Assembly (NCBI GenBank): GCA_034670405.1
Contig: JAXDDX010000001.1
Span: forward strand, 12,509,501 to 12,573,500
DNA: 64,000 bases
From: Hoplostethus atlanticus
Taxonomy: Eukaryota; Chordata; Actinopteri; Trachichthyiformes; Trachichthyidae
Direction: 5' to 3'
The position numbers and the translations under genes were made by a program. This document shows positions 52,836 through 64,000 of this stretch, piece by piece. The first letter of the stretch is position 1; every line of letters begins with the position of its first letter. The notes under the pieces are model-generated. The model was not told the DNA's origin, ran no database searches, and saw nothing but the letters and a program-made list of their open reading frames with translations.

Positions 52836-54496
52836 GCGTTGCCGGGGAAACGGTACCTGTGCTCAGTCAACTTTCTCTGGATGAATAGAGGTTAGGTTAA
52901 AGTGACAGGTAAATAGCCTTGCAGGGAGATTGACATCACAAGTAGGCATTGGGTGATTTGCAGAAGATTTTGAGAGAAATTCGAGCAAGGGCACACAGTG
53001 TGTATGTCATGACATGAGAGCAGAGGAATTGGCCTCTATTTTGCCTCACAACCAACATAATGACTTTGCCAAAGTATCAGCAGGATGGTATCCAGGCCAG
53101 AGGAATTTGCTTACGGTCTGCCAAGCATCAGGCTAGGCAACCAGAATGCTTGGAATCTGTCTTGATTGGCAGATAGGGAAGGCATGAAACGTCCTCTGAG
53201 AGACCCTTGTAATGCATTCTGGGAGATAATGGCTGAGTGCTCCGAAATGTCTGGAGAAGGATGGTGAAACATTTATCATAGCAACCTAAGGTTGTCTGCT
53301 AAGTGCCGAAAGACGGGTGGTTCCTTGTCTTGTCAGCTCGTCCAGCAACACTAGGCAAGTGTGTCCAAAAGATGTTTGGGTATGTGTATACGCCTATCTT
53401 CATGGGAACAGAGGTGACGAGGTGGGACCGTGTCGGAGCACAGGGAGAAGGAAGATTGTCTGGTCTAGATCAAGATCATGACAAGGACCCCATTGTCAAC
53501 ACAACTACATTGTCGATATGTTTTGGTAAAGAATAACTTCAACAAACCACGATAAGGGAGAAGGGGGTTTGATATTGTCCTGGAAGGAACGAGTGGGGAG
53601 CAGTGCATTCTGACCCCTCCGTCCTCCATGGCAAGCAAGCCACAGACTGAGATCTCTCCAGTCTCACTGTAACTCCAGGGATTTGACCTACAGGCTTATG
53701 AACAAGACACTATTCATGCTGAGGCTGCTGTGTGGGGGTTTGGTGATAGCCTGGCTGCAACAAGGAGTCTGATTGTGTCTGCAGAACTATTACTGTCCTG
53801 TCAGTAACGAGGCAAGGAAAGGGGAACTGCACAGTAGGGTTGGACTGATGCATCGGTTTGCCAACATGTCATGCTGTCATTGGCCTTTTACTAAAAATTG
53901 GATATCGGCCAGTCAGTGTTGTCCAGCTCTGATGTAATTATGATTCAGTTTGATGACATATTTATTCCATAATTGATCAATATTTCACTGATTGTCTACA
54001 ATAAGCCCTTAACCAGTATTGATTCTGATTAATTGGATATCACACAAGTATGCATGAATGTGTATTAATATGATAATCCTGGGTTTAAGTGGAAGGTTTT
54101 AGTGTCCCATGGTGTAAAGGCTTTTCCACCCTGACAAGAATACAATTCTGGGGGAAACTCTGAATACTTGCATACATTTTTGAAAGTTGTTGGCATGTTC
54201 ATGATCAAAGATACTGAATAACAGCACAAAATATTGGCTATCAGCTTCAATCCAAAAAATATCAGTATTGATATCGACCTTCAAAACGACATATGTGTTG
54301 AACCCTGCTGCGCAGGCTTTCAATCATTCTGAGAACATTTTCATGACATCATTCTTGTCATGCTTAACGTTCATTTCAGTAGAATTTTGAAAGACATTGT
54401 GAAATATGTGGCAAATCAAAGTGTGACAAATTGATTTTTCCATCATATGAAAATTGTCCTAGATTATACAATAATCAATCAGTCAGATACTCACAT

Positions 54497-54800
54497 CATT
54501 GGATTAGATTAGATTAGATTAGATTCAACTTTATTGTCATTGAACAGAGTACAAGTACTGAGACAACAAAATGATGTTTGGCATCTAACCAGAAGTGCAA
54601 ATAGAAGTGCAGTATGTGCATATGTATAATGGTAATGTAAATATAAATATTAAATAAACAGTAAGGGATAGATATGAATATGAATATTATGATATGTGCA
54701 GATTGAGCACTAATGACATTGTAAACAAGATACAAAATATCTATAATACATAAAAAATATATAATATAAAATATATGGTGCAAAGGTGTAGTAGTGCAAA
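54497..54800. repeat. LINE 3'-tail-like dispersed repeat
   Basis: Begins with about five units of ATTAG, then CAACTTTATTGTCATTGAAC, AACCAGAAGTGCAAATAG and a long AT-rich tail; a very common fish element end. Confidence 0.55.
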
Positions 54801-55333
54801 AAGTATATCTAAAGCACATTATCCATCCGTAGTTACACAAGCAGGTCAGCAAAGCTATTTGAGCGGGATAACAGAACAATCCTGTCTCATGAAGTTAACA
54901 GACTGTAATTCCTGCTGTCTTGGACAGACACATGAACTTGAAAACCAGAGAGGGCCAGAGAATTATGAATCTTTGTCATTGTTCGCTCCATCTTTTAAGA
55001 ACCTGATCATTATTATAAATGACTGTAATCAGATTGGTAGACTATGAGCCAATCCAGGCATAAACCCAGTTACACTGTGCACTGGAGGACAGGGACACGG
55101 GAAGAAAGGTTGCCATCATGGGAGAGAAATACAAAGAGAAAGAGAGAGATGATTGCCTGGAACCCAGCTGGCCAACCTTGAGACAGAAAACAGCTCATTC
55201 AGTCCTGTTGAAAGAAGGGAAGGGCAAAGAGAAGCAATGAGGAAAAAAATGAAAGAGAAATTACAGCGAGAGATCCTCTCCACACGCCTCTTGTTCTGGT
55301 TTGATGCAGTCTCATGTCAGGATGTCCTTTGAG

Positions 55334-55335
55334 TG

Positions 55336-55385
<50 letters not shown>

Positions 55386-55387
55386 TC
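55334..55387. repeat. (GT)n microsatellite
   Basis: A GT run with one TTT interruption. Confidence 0.9.
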
Positions 55388-55429
55388 TGCCCTTCATGTA
55401 TATACCCAGAGGCTACGTGCAGTCTAACC

Positions 55430-55690
55430 TCGCCTTAAGGAGTGTCAGGTCATAAAATGTTAGGTCATGTACACCACTCCGCTGGAGAGGTCAGCTGGAA
55501 ACACTGGAGGTCTTCTGCACTGAACAGTTAACGCTTCAGGTCAGTTGTCCCTCCCTGAAGTGTCCTTGAGCAAGACACTGAATCCCTACCAGCCCTAACC
55601 CTGACCTCTGACCTCCCTCAGGAGGAGGGCAAGTGAAAAGACAAATTTCCTGGGATTCATGGGATCGACAGAGTACCACTACTACAACTT
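55430..55690 (+). repeat. SINE-like relic
   Basis: The central core GTGTCCTTGAGCAAGACACT matches the conserved V-SINE-type domain seen throughout fish genomes; the ends are decayed. Confidence 0.55.
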
Positions 55691-56107
55691 AGAAGGGAGA
55701 TTACTTGAATTGTGAAAATTGTGAAACTCCTGGAAAGATATTTAGTCTCTCAAGGAAGGTAAGGATGTTTAATATCAGATCAAATCAGAGCTTGGGGACA
55801 ATACATACTTCTGCATAGTACAATGAGATTTACTATCAAGAAGGCTTCTCACATAATACGCTTTATCAGTTACTCATATGAAAATAAAGGACTCAATCTG
55901 TACGCTGTGCACATGTTCGTAGCAGGGGAACAAAGGAGAGTATTCAGACTACTGGGATCAACCGCAGATGACGCCCTGCTCTGTCTGCCGGCGTCTCATC
56001 TTCGTCCAGGAGACGTGTAAGGGTGCAGTCTTCTTCTGACCTTCCTCCCAGCTGCAGCTGCAACCACCATCGCACTCTTGGCCACAAGGTGCATTTGGCA
56101 GTGCTTC

Positions 56108-56136
56108 TATGTGTGTGTGTGTGTGTGTGTGTGTGC
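56108..56136. repeat. (GT)n microsatellite
   Basis: A short GT run. Confidence 0.9.
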
Positions 56137-56924
56137 GCGAGAGTAAGCCTGTGTGGGGTCTTCTCTAACGCCCCCCCAGTCGGAAGTGATGCGAGCCAGA
56201 TTGAGTTCCAGAGAGAGAAGCGAATAGAGAGGTGCTTTATGCTGCTGAAGCCGGCTTTGTGTTCAGAACTGAATGAGCTGAACTGGCAAACGAGATAGAG
56301 ATCCCATTACCTCTTGATAATGGGATGATAACGTTACCGGTGGCACAAAAACACACAAACGCCACGCATACACACACTGACTACGCTGGATACGTCGGAT
56401 TTTGAGACGTTCCGATGTTTCGGCTCAGTTTATCAGCTGACAGGTGAAGTGCAAAACAGAAGCTTCCCCTTTTTTGTCTCTTTTTCATTGTGTTGAAGAG
56501 ACCTAAGCGGTGAACCTGGAGGGAAATGACGCTTGATATTTACAGAAGGTCAGCCGATAAAGAATCAATAAACATGCGGTCGTGCTACTACTCACGGGAA
56601 ACACAGCTGACTACTCAGAAGGGGCAGCATTCCTGTAGCAGTAGCAGAGATTGGGGAGACAGCGGTGCACAATCTCCTTCAGATTGAGACCAAACAAGGC
56701 TGTGACTAACACTTGAGCGTGGGTTTGTCACAACCGCAACGGGCCTTTTCTTTAAACCTCTCCTGATAACCTTGTTTGGGAGAGTTTTGCACTGTTTGAG
56801 TTTACTGCATGTGGGCGGCAGGCGGTGGGAAGAGGGTGTATTTTGGGTACTGCAAATTCATTTTCTTATTTCTGTATTCCTATTCAAGGTGGCAGGGGCT
56901 GAAGCCTGCATCCCAGCATGCACC

Positions 56925-57095
56925 CGGACAGAAGGCATTCATACCTACGAGGCAATTTAGAGCCTCCTATCCGCACGACTTGCACTTTGGACTGTGGGAG
57001 GAAACTGGAGCACCTAGAGGAAATCCACTTGAACACGGGAAGCAGCGGAGCGTTCTTACTGTAAGGCGGCAGCGCTAACCACTGAGTCAGTGAGT
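56925..57095 (+). repeat. Dispersed fish repeat
   Basis: Contains TTTGGACTGTGGGAGGAAAC and GGCGGCAGCGCTAACCACTG, the signature of an abundant teleost interspersed repeat. It forms spurious ORFs. Confidence 0.6.
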
Positions 57096-58959
57096 CGCTA
57101 AAACAACATGGAAAGAGACATCGGAAGGACCTGAAGTGGTTGCTGCGGGAAATAATAACGTGAACTGAAAGAAAAAGACATTTAAAAGGGTTCCAGTGAG
57201 CCAAATGGATTTTGCATCATTGAAAAAGTATAACGCAGCCAATCAATGGTGTCAAAACGCTCCCCACTATCTACTATCAAAGTGACTGATCAGCCCTATC
57301 CTGCCCAGCCACCCTTTATGTTCAATTACTTTTATCTGTGTGCGTATAATTGTGTATTATTGCGATTAAGAAACAATACTTAACTATAATTGCGCCAATC
57401 TTATTTGTTTTGTTGCATTATCAACGGCGTCTTGGCCTCTTGGTATGTGTGGGAAAGAAAGCATCACGCCCAATCACAGCGCCGCTATGACCGGGCAGCA
57501 TAGCTTTGTCTGGATTTATGAATGGGTTTGTCGGTGAGCAGGGAACTAGGTGGGGCACGTTTAACCTGAATTACCTTGACTTCCGCACACAGATAACGCT
57601 GTCAGTCGGACCTGGACGGGTGTGAACAAGGGTTGTGTGTTACATAAAGGGAAAGGTTACTATAGCAATCGGAAACGAGGCAGGTTTAAATGTAGGCACA
57701 CTTTGCTTGCCGCCTCATGTTTTCAGGTGGAGCCTGGCAGCGCTGACAGAGACTGACAAGTATTTACTGTAATTATGGAGATGTGATTTGGATCCAATCT
57801 TGAAATTCCCAGGAGAAAGAGATTGTTGAAAGGAAAACGCAGATATGAAACAGAGAGGTGCCTTTGATTCGCTACTTAGCCACGGGCTCCAGTCAATCTC
57901 AGACCGATTCAGTTACTGACATTCAAGAGACTTTCCTTATTAATCTATCAATCCCTCATGGCTTCAGGCTTGTTTCCTGTGTGTTTCATCATACATGTAT
58001 GTGTTTCATCAACCATCACTGAAACAAAATTCTTAGTCGTAGCTTAGAGTTTGATTGCACAAAGCCTAAATGATTCAAATGCATGAATATAGGTTTAACG
58101 GTAAGGCCTGAAAGCCCAATCCATGGCCCCTGTCCAAGGAATCCCAACATAGATTAGCTCTGGTTCTATGGAAAGACTGTAGTTTTATCATATAAGCCAC
58201 GGTGAATCTATGCAGGCAGCAAAGTGAATGCTCCATTCCTGGCAATGCAGAAGGCTTGCAGACCTGCATGCTTGCCATTCTTTTGCACATCCGCGCTGGC
58301 ATGAATGAGGTGTTGGACTCTCAGAGCAACTCATTAGATCACGTCTCCTCACAGCTTTCACTGAAGGCTCCTCGCTTACTTCCTAGGAATGGATGGTCAT
58401 GTTTGGAAGTGTGGTTAGCACACAACGCAAAGGGCCCAGACAGCCTCCTCCCGTTGAAGTACGTGTTGATGAATACGGGACATGGAAACTCAGCGCTCAG
58501 TGTGTCACGACAATTAAGACATTCCTCTGGGTTCCCTCTGCTTTCAGCTCAAAAAGCATTCCATACATGCAAGCCAAAGTAATCCGGCACTGGGTGTACC
58601 ATAACTAGATTAATCACCAAGTTGATTAATTACAAGGAATGAGATATATATATCTGAGCCAAGGCCAAAAGACAGATAGACCATGATGCTGTGCATACTT
58701 TGGGACTGCCCAGTTCCTCATGAGATATGATGCATTGTATATATGACAGCAACCATTTCTGTTTGCATTGTTTCCCCAACGGTTCCTCCTGCAGCATTGT
58801 GTTTGTCTGTCCTCTCCACTCTTCGGCCATTTGTTCTTTTTCCCACGGTGGTGAATGCCAGCGTGGCCACAGACACACACACACAGGGCTTATCTGAACA
58901 ATGCCTCAAATAGCTCCAGAGTCTCATCACAAGGGCATGTCACCAGAGAGCAGAAGGGG

Positions 58960-59007
<48 letters not shown>

Positions 59008-59008
59008 G
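58960..59008. repeat. (GT)n microsatellite
   Basis: About 22 GT units. Confidence 0.9.
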
Positions 59009-60207
59009 TGAGAGATAGGCCAAAGCCGTAAACGTGTCACACTATGCAGCTGTTACCTGCTGTACTTGTCAGCAGCCCATCACTGCCAGAACATCCATAT
59101 TGCCCCCCATTGTTAAAGCTGACTATGTATAGTACGCTGTCTGAGGGGAGGCTTTCCTTGGCTAATGTAATATATACAAACATACTGGGCATGAGTACAC
59201 AATATCACATACATGTACGTGCAACACATTCACAATTCACAAACGTGCACACATTCACAAGCCTAGTTGAGAAAAAACATTTCAAAATCTTCAACATTTT
59301 TCAAAATCTTGTTTGACGTTTTGAGGTCACCTGCTTGAAATTGTAATTAGTAACTTTTACTTACAATACTGAGCCTTCAAAATTAAACAGGTATTTTAGA
59401 ATAGTGTTATCATCCTCTACAATCATCCTCACTATTATTTTGAGATGGGTGAAATGATATAAAAGATATTTGTGTCTATACATTTCAATTCTTTCAAACA
59501 TGTTTCTGAATAATCCAATAATGAATCATCCATTCCTTCAAAAGTATAATCCGATTGTAACAGATGACATCACATGTAATCTCTTACTCCCCAGCCCCGT
59601 ACACCCAGGAACATGAATCCTGGTAGTCGTCCACTTAGTCAACCCTAAAGAAATAACACTGAAATAACATTCTGCCGTGGTTTTACAAGTTGACTTCCTC
59701 AGTATTTTAAGGGTGTATGTCTGCTGAGAGTCACGGTAAACACCGAGCAGCTTCATGCCCCGACAAGACTACCAACTTTGGGCCTTTCTGGTCCTTCCAC
59801 CTGCTGTGTGTGGTCACACCCATGTGCATAAGACTGCAAAACAGACACTGAAGTAAACAATGTATAAGAGCAGCAGGCAGCCTTGTATTTCTTAACCCCA
59901 AGCTCAGTAGTGTGCTGTCGGTCAAAACCCTCCTCAATCCTAGTGGTTGACACCTCCGATTTTATATAGAAAAGCACTTTATTATTTTTTTATTGATTTA
60001 TTCTTTTTAGCTTTGGTTTTCTTATCTTTTCTATGTGTTTTTGGTTTTTGTTTTCTGGGGTAGAGGAAGCCAAATGATGCCTATCCTGATTTATGTAGGG
60101 GTTTCCGAATGGATTTGTACACTATTGTACACAATTTTTTTTAATTCAACTCATCATCCTGTTTCTTCCCTCTCCGGGGTTTTGTTTCGTCTATGTGGCG
60201 ACAGATA

Positions 60208-60334
60208 CAACCAGAGGGTGTTGATTTGGATCCAAGGTTGTCACAATACACCCCCGGGGATCCCACCACACCGCCCTACTTCCTCCAGAATGAGTTGTTC
60301 TTTCCCACAAGGCTGAGAAACAAGTGTAAATACT
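60208..60334 (+). CDS. Unidentified candidate terminal exon
   Basis: After a T-rich stretch ending GGCGACAG, a plus-strand frame reads IQPEGVDLDPRLSQYTPGD, then PTTPPYFLQNELFFPTRLR, then NKCKY and a TGA stop. It looks protein-like (balanced composition, Pro/Phe-rich motif) and ends cleanly, but no upstream exons or family were recognised. It could be the last exon of an unplaced gene, a pseudogene scrap or chance. Confidence 0.25.
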
Positions 60335-60654
60335 GACAGATCTTAGGAGCGCTGCTATTACAATTTAACAGTCACACTGTGGTTTGGTAAGTTGGGGCAC
60401 CTCAGCTGATCCGACACTTCTACTTGGTTGGTTACTTCAAAATGCAACCCATTACTGATTAATCCAACTAAGTTTAGCGATCGGATAGCTCCCCACCCAC
60501 ACACACACCCACACACCCACACACACACCTGACTCTCCTTTAGCAAGCAGTCTCCTTTCCGGTTAAGGCACTACACCACGTGCTGAGTCAGTGCCTGGGC
60601 ATGTCTACGAGTCTCCACCACAATTCGCCTTCAAACAAAACACATAGAGGCACA

Positions 60655-60655
<1 letters not shown>

Positions 60656-60688
<33 letters not shown>
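60656..60688. repeat. (CA)n microsatellite
   Basis: About 15 CA units. Confidence 0.9.
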
Positions 60689-60689
<1 letters not shown>

Positions 60690-61260
60690 CGAGGCGACAG
60701 GGAAAAGCGCCTAAAACAAAGGCGGAGGCGCGTTACTTCACTCAACAGAGGCCAGCACACGCCACCGAGGGAAGCAGGTGTGCTGAGTCAGTACCACACA
60801 TGCGGTTTCCTCTGCTCTGAGATCAGAGGATTAAATTGGCCACCACGTATTGGAGCAGGGTAACTTAGCCTGCTGCTTGAGAAGCTGTAGAAACTGATTC
60901 ACCATGGCCAAGACTGTTAATGCAATGTACTGTATTACTGTATAATGTGGGGGTGCTGATGAGTAAAGTGTTACGGGTGGTCCTTTAACTCAACACGTAG
61001 ACAAAGTGGTTTGATTCCCATAAGAATACCCGTCAACTTGCATACAGAGCATTGGTATGTATTGGTGTATGGAGGGTTTGAGTGTATAGTGTTTGGGGGA
61101 GACACCCCGCAATTGAGCTGACACTTCACTTCCTGTAGAAAACCGGAGGGGTTCTGCTACCGATGCCTGCGAGTGGAGACTGATAGAGAGAGACACAAGA
61201 GCCTGAAGTGGGTGCTTGATGTATGTTCACAACAGGACAGTGCATGCACAAACCCATGCG

Positions 61261-61263
<3 letters not shown>

Positions 61264-61291
<28 letters not shown>
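61264..61291. repeat. (CA)n microsatellite
   Basis: About 13 CA units. Confidence 0.9.
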
Positions 61292-61751
61292 GGCAATGTG
61301 ACATAATCTCGTTTGGGTATCTGAGCATAACTGGACACTGGGGTCAGAGCTGCGTGTGTGTGGCTGACCCCCCCAAGCAGGCTGGCGTCAGGACACACTG
61401 CAGGGTAAGAGTTGATGACATCTGCCTTCCTACCACCTCCTCATGGCTGCTTCATACAGGCTCCAGGAGCACCGTGGCCGGGCTCCAAAAGGTCCGTGTC
61501 TGTCTGGCAAGGCTAGCGAGACACTCAGGGCCTCGGTAAGATGGGCCTGACAGAGTAACACTTTGTTCAGTTTGTTCGGCTGTGGAGTGACTGGTGCAAG
61601 GATGGGCTTTACAGTGGAAGAGGATGATATGAGAGTGCACACACCGATGCAGTGATATCAAAGGGCATCTGAGTCATTCAATACCATCTACTTAATTCTC
61701 CTTTTCAGTCACCGTTGCTTCTGACTACCTCAGGCTGCAATCATGATTATC

Positions 61752-61790
61752 ATGATCATGATGAATCATTAAATGATTCATCATGATCAT
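61752..61790. repeat. Perfect 39-bp palindrome
   Basis: Arms of 19 bases (61752-61770 and 61772-61790) are exact reverse complements around a single A. Each arm contains TGAATCA/TGATTCA and ATGATCAT. Confidence 0.95.
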
Positions 61791-62488
61791 AAAATCAGGG
61801 CACAAGTATAGTTGAGTATATTTCTTTCGTTCTTTAATTCATCAAGACATCTGCCTGCCTTTCTCTTGACTGTTTCACTACCTGCCAAGGTATTGCACTA
61901 CTTGCTGTCCCTGTCTCACTGGGGCTGACCCTTGGACCCAGTCTGACATACAGCCTGCCTCTTGAACGGAAACAAGTCTAGGAGGTTGTTTGGGTGGGTT
62001 TCACCCAACTGTGACATCCAGTGACAGAAATAGCAGAGTTTATGTAAAACAGCAGTGGGATGAAACAGGTTTAGTCTAGGTATTAGCTTTCTTTTAAATC
62101 ACCGGGGAGCAGTGTGGCACAGTTTATGGTTTGGCGGAAAATGAAATTACCAGCCCACTGACTTGGTCATGGAAAAAAAACAGGCCTGGATCATAAACTT
62201 AAATAGGGAATTCAGAAACCCTTCATCTCCAGAGGTATCAATGTTAATTTACCCGCGTGCTCATCTGATAATTAACCAATCTAGTGCACAGCGTGAGTCT
62301 GCCACTGCAGCGTGGGCAAATACTCGGACTGATCGGCACCCAAGGATGTGGATTACTGATTAACAGCTTGGAGTGTAATTAGCTCCACGTTAGGACTTCC
62401 TCTGCTCTCCTCCCTGCGCCGCAGCTTCCGCCCACACTCCAAACATGAATTACTCCGCTGGCAACTGTTGAAGCATTCCCAAACCAGC

Positions 62489-62530
62489 TGACGTCAAGTG
62501 GGAAGGGCTCGAGCCAGCCTACGGTATAAA
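62489..62530 (+). promoter_or_regulatory. phlda2 core promoter: CRE and TATA box
   Basis: A perfect TGACGTCA at 62489-62496 and TATAAA at 62525-62530 predict a start near 62555 and a 5'UTR of about 160 bases. The strong TATA box makes this the clearest promoter in the window. Confidence 0.75.
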
Positions 62531-62717
62531 ACTACCTCTGCCGCCGCGGTCATTCACAACGCAACTCTGGATTACCAAGCCGTTTTTTTTTCGGAGAAGC
62601 TCCATCCTCGGGGTCTTCGGACGACAGAGCAGGGCAGGCGGCGAGTTTCGTGTTTCTTTTTACTTCCCGCGAGTGACAAATTCACAAAGTAACTCTCAGC
62701 CCCCACTAACCCAAACA

Positions 62718-63131
62718 ATGAAAATGTCCGCGGAGGAGATCTCACAGGTCCTGAAAGAGGGCGAGCTGGAGAAGAGGAGCGACAACCTGCTCCAGTTCTG
62801 GAAGAGGAAGACGTGCGTCCTGACCACGGACAGCCTCAACATCTACGCCGACACGCAGAAGCGCTCGCGGGGAAAGGAGCTCAAGCTGCAGTCCATCAGG
62901 AAGGTGGACTGCGTGGAGCGCACCGGCAAGTTCGTCTACTTTACTATCGTTACCACGGACAATAAGGAGATCGACTTCCGGTGCTCCGGGGAGGATAACT
63001 GCTGGAATGCGGTGATCACCATGGCTCTGATAGATTTCCAGAACAGGAAGGCCATCCAGGACTTTAAGACGCGGCAGGACGAGAGCGCGTCGCCCGGACA
63101 GCAGGAGAGGCGCATGGCCAGGGCGCCCTGA
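62718..63131 (+). CDS. phlda2: Pleckstrin homology-like domain family A member 2
   Basis: Small cytoplasmic PH-domain protein that binds phosphoinositides; in mammals PHLDA2 is imprinted and restrains placental growth. The protein has 137 residues. The PH domain fills about residues 10-105: [83 protein letters not shown]. Start chosen: ATG at 62718 (context CAAACAATGA, A at -3), which gives MKMSAEEI; a second ATG lies two codons later. The C-terminal tail is shorter than in human (152 aa). A TATA box and CRE lie upstream, and a second, noncoding exon follows, the same two-exon plan as mammals. It sits downstream of nap1l4 on the same strand, as in mammals. Codon third positions are GC-rich, unlike the flanks. 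Confidence 0.96.
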   Translation: MKMSAEEISQVLKEGELEKRSDNLLQFWKRKTCVLTTDSLNIYADTQKRSRGKELKLQSIRKVDCVERTGKFVYFTIVTTDNKEIDFRCSGEDNCWNAVITMALIDFQNRKAIQDFKTRQDESASPGQQERRMARAP

Positions 63132-63735
63132 GCGGCTCCGAGCACTCTGGCGATTCACCACTCCTAATATGGTAAGAAACATAAATCACGGAATAGAAAT
63201 GAAAAGATGTGTACATATTACTGGATGGTGGAAAATTATAAATAAAAATGTTAATATAATATAAATGTTTGATGGGCTAATCGGTGTCTGACTTGAAGCA
63301 AGGGGATTTTAAAAATACATTTCCCGCTGATGTTAATCGCATGATTTGTGTTTCTCCTTCAGTGTCAATATGGACCATGAAGAAAGAATACTTGGACCAA
63401 AAGGGAGACGTGGTCATCCGGTCCAGGGATGAAGGATTGTTCGGGACAGGGCTCTCGGGACTCTCGGGACTGTCTAAAGACCCACGACTGATCCTGGAAG
63501 GCATCTAAAAAAGACAGACAGAATTTCCAAAGCTTCACAAGCAGGACTGAACCCTTGAATTGTCAAAACTATTTCAAGTTCGCTCTCCTGGGAGGAAGGT
63601 CTCCTAAAATGATGTTGCAACACGTGTTAATTTATTTGTTTCAAGGATATGGTTTTCTTGGCTTGTGTTTAAATTATTTACTGTTTCATTGTGTTGAGTG
63701 TGTATTTATTTGAATAAATATTCATGCCTTTTTGA
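63132..63735 (+). other. phlda2: phlda2 3'UTR with a spliced noncoding exon 2
   Basis: Exon 1 continues past the stop to 63171 (donor GTAAGA). Intron 63172-63362 ends TCTCCTTCAG. Exon 2 runs from 63363 to the cleavage site near 63735. Mammalian PHLDA2 also carries its single intron after the stop. Exon 2 holds a 43-codon ORF (63377-63508). Confidence 0.75.
63713..63718 (+). terminator. phlda2 polyadenylation signal
   Basis: AATAAA, with T-rich sequence (CCTTTTTGAC) about 20 bases downstream. Confidence 0.75.
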
Positions 63736-63739
63736 CAAT

Positions 63740-64000
63740 TCTATACTCTTCTTTGCTTTTGATCTTTAATATTTTAAGTCATAGCTCATAGAAAATATCT
63801 TGCCACATGGTGTAAAGGTCTGATGGTATCTCCTTACAACATTTAGGCTTTTAGTACAGCGGCGTTCTACAGTAAATGCCAGACATGCCACAGTGCATAG
63901 GGAGTGGAAGACAGGAAAGTCCCTCTCCTGCCTGGTCTCAGGTGTGTCCTTATTGTCTGTGGTATCATACCTTAGTCATACTTCAAAACCGATAAGCAGA
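63740..64000. other. Sequence downstream of phlda2, nothing recognised
   Basis: About 260 bases of unique-looking sequence after the phlda2 poly(A) site. No ORF or repeat is identified. Confidence 0.5.

Larger units (their letters stand above)
52830..62480. other. nap1l4-phlda2 spacer
   Basis: Mostly degenerate SINE/LINE-like repeats and TG/CA runs. It includes one possible terminal coding exon (60208-60334), a perfect palindrome (61752-61790) and a unique homeodomain-site-rich block just upstream of phlda2 (about 62160-62400). Confidence 0.55.

Noticed and set aside
58202..58608. 126- and 71-codon plus-strand ORFs
   Set aside because: Overlapping frames without recognised domains or splice context; composition not convincing.
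62673..62717. GTG-initiated N-terminal extension of phlda2
   Set aside because: A non-ATG start within the 5'UTR; the ATG at 62718 has a good context and matches family N-termini.
62742..63182. 146-codon ORF antisense to phlda2
   Set aside because: A shadow of GC-rich third positions in phlda2; no homology to known proteins and no promoter.

Overview
The window is vertebrate nuclear DNA, almost certainly from a teleost fish and probably an acanthomorph. Its genes have many introns and are separated by long stretches rich in dinucleotide repeats (CA/TG and GA/TC). The protein sequences match teleost family members closely, and the repeats (V-SINE-like tails, a Tc1-like end, LINE tails, a Ty3/Gypsy-like solo LTR) are typical of fish.

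Four protein-coding genes can be rebuilt exon by exon. From left to right: igf2 (minus strand, coding 17333 to 12496, 4 exons, 215 aa), th, tyrosine hydroxylase (minus strand, coding 25374 to 20017, 13 exons, 489 aa), nap1l4, a nucleosome assembly protein (plus strand, coding 41530 to 50829, 13 coding exons after a noncoding first exon, 360 aa), and phlda2, a small PH-domain protein (plus strand, coding 62718 to 63131, one coding exon plus a 3'UTR exon, 137 aa). Every exon junction was checked for GT/AG and reading phase, and all four chains stay in frame to the stop.

Layout. 1-7.7 kb: repeat-rich intergenic DNA with no recognisable gene. 7.7-7.9 kb: an orphan promoter-like block (TATA plus donor) on the plus strand. 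9.1-17.5 kb: igf2 with a probable long 3'UTR. 17.5-19.4 kb: igf2-th spacer with no insulin gene. 19.4-25.55 kb: th, with a LINE reverse-transcriptase relic in intron 2. 25.55-40.4 kb: gene-free, with a duplicated TAG-type satellite, a solo LTR with intact target-site duplication, a Tc1-like end and an 11-bp tandem array. 40.4-52.6 kb: nap1l4, with a CpG-rich 5' end. 52.6-62.5 kb: spacer with SINE/LINE relics and one unidentified candidate terminal exon at 60.2 kb. 62.5-63.74 kb: phlda2.

The block corresponds to parts of the mammalian 11p15.5 imprinted cluster (IGF2-INS-TH and NAP1L4-PHLDA2). INS and ASCL2, and the CD81-KCNQ1-CDKN1C stretch that separates the two halves in mammals, are not visible here. 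The genes share no pathway: a growth factor, a catecholamine-synthesis enzyme, a histone chaperone and a phosphoinositide-binding growth regulator. Their adjacency is ancestral synteny. Four perfect TGACGTCA cAMP-response elements occur, two of them at the th and phlda2 promoters. No wholly new biological system was found; the most interesting leads are in the findings.
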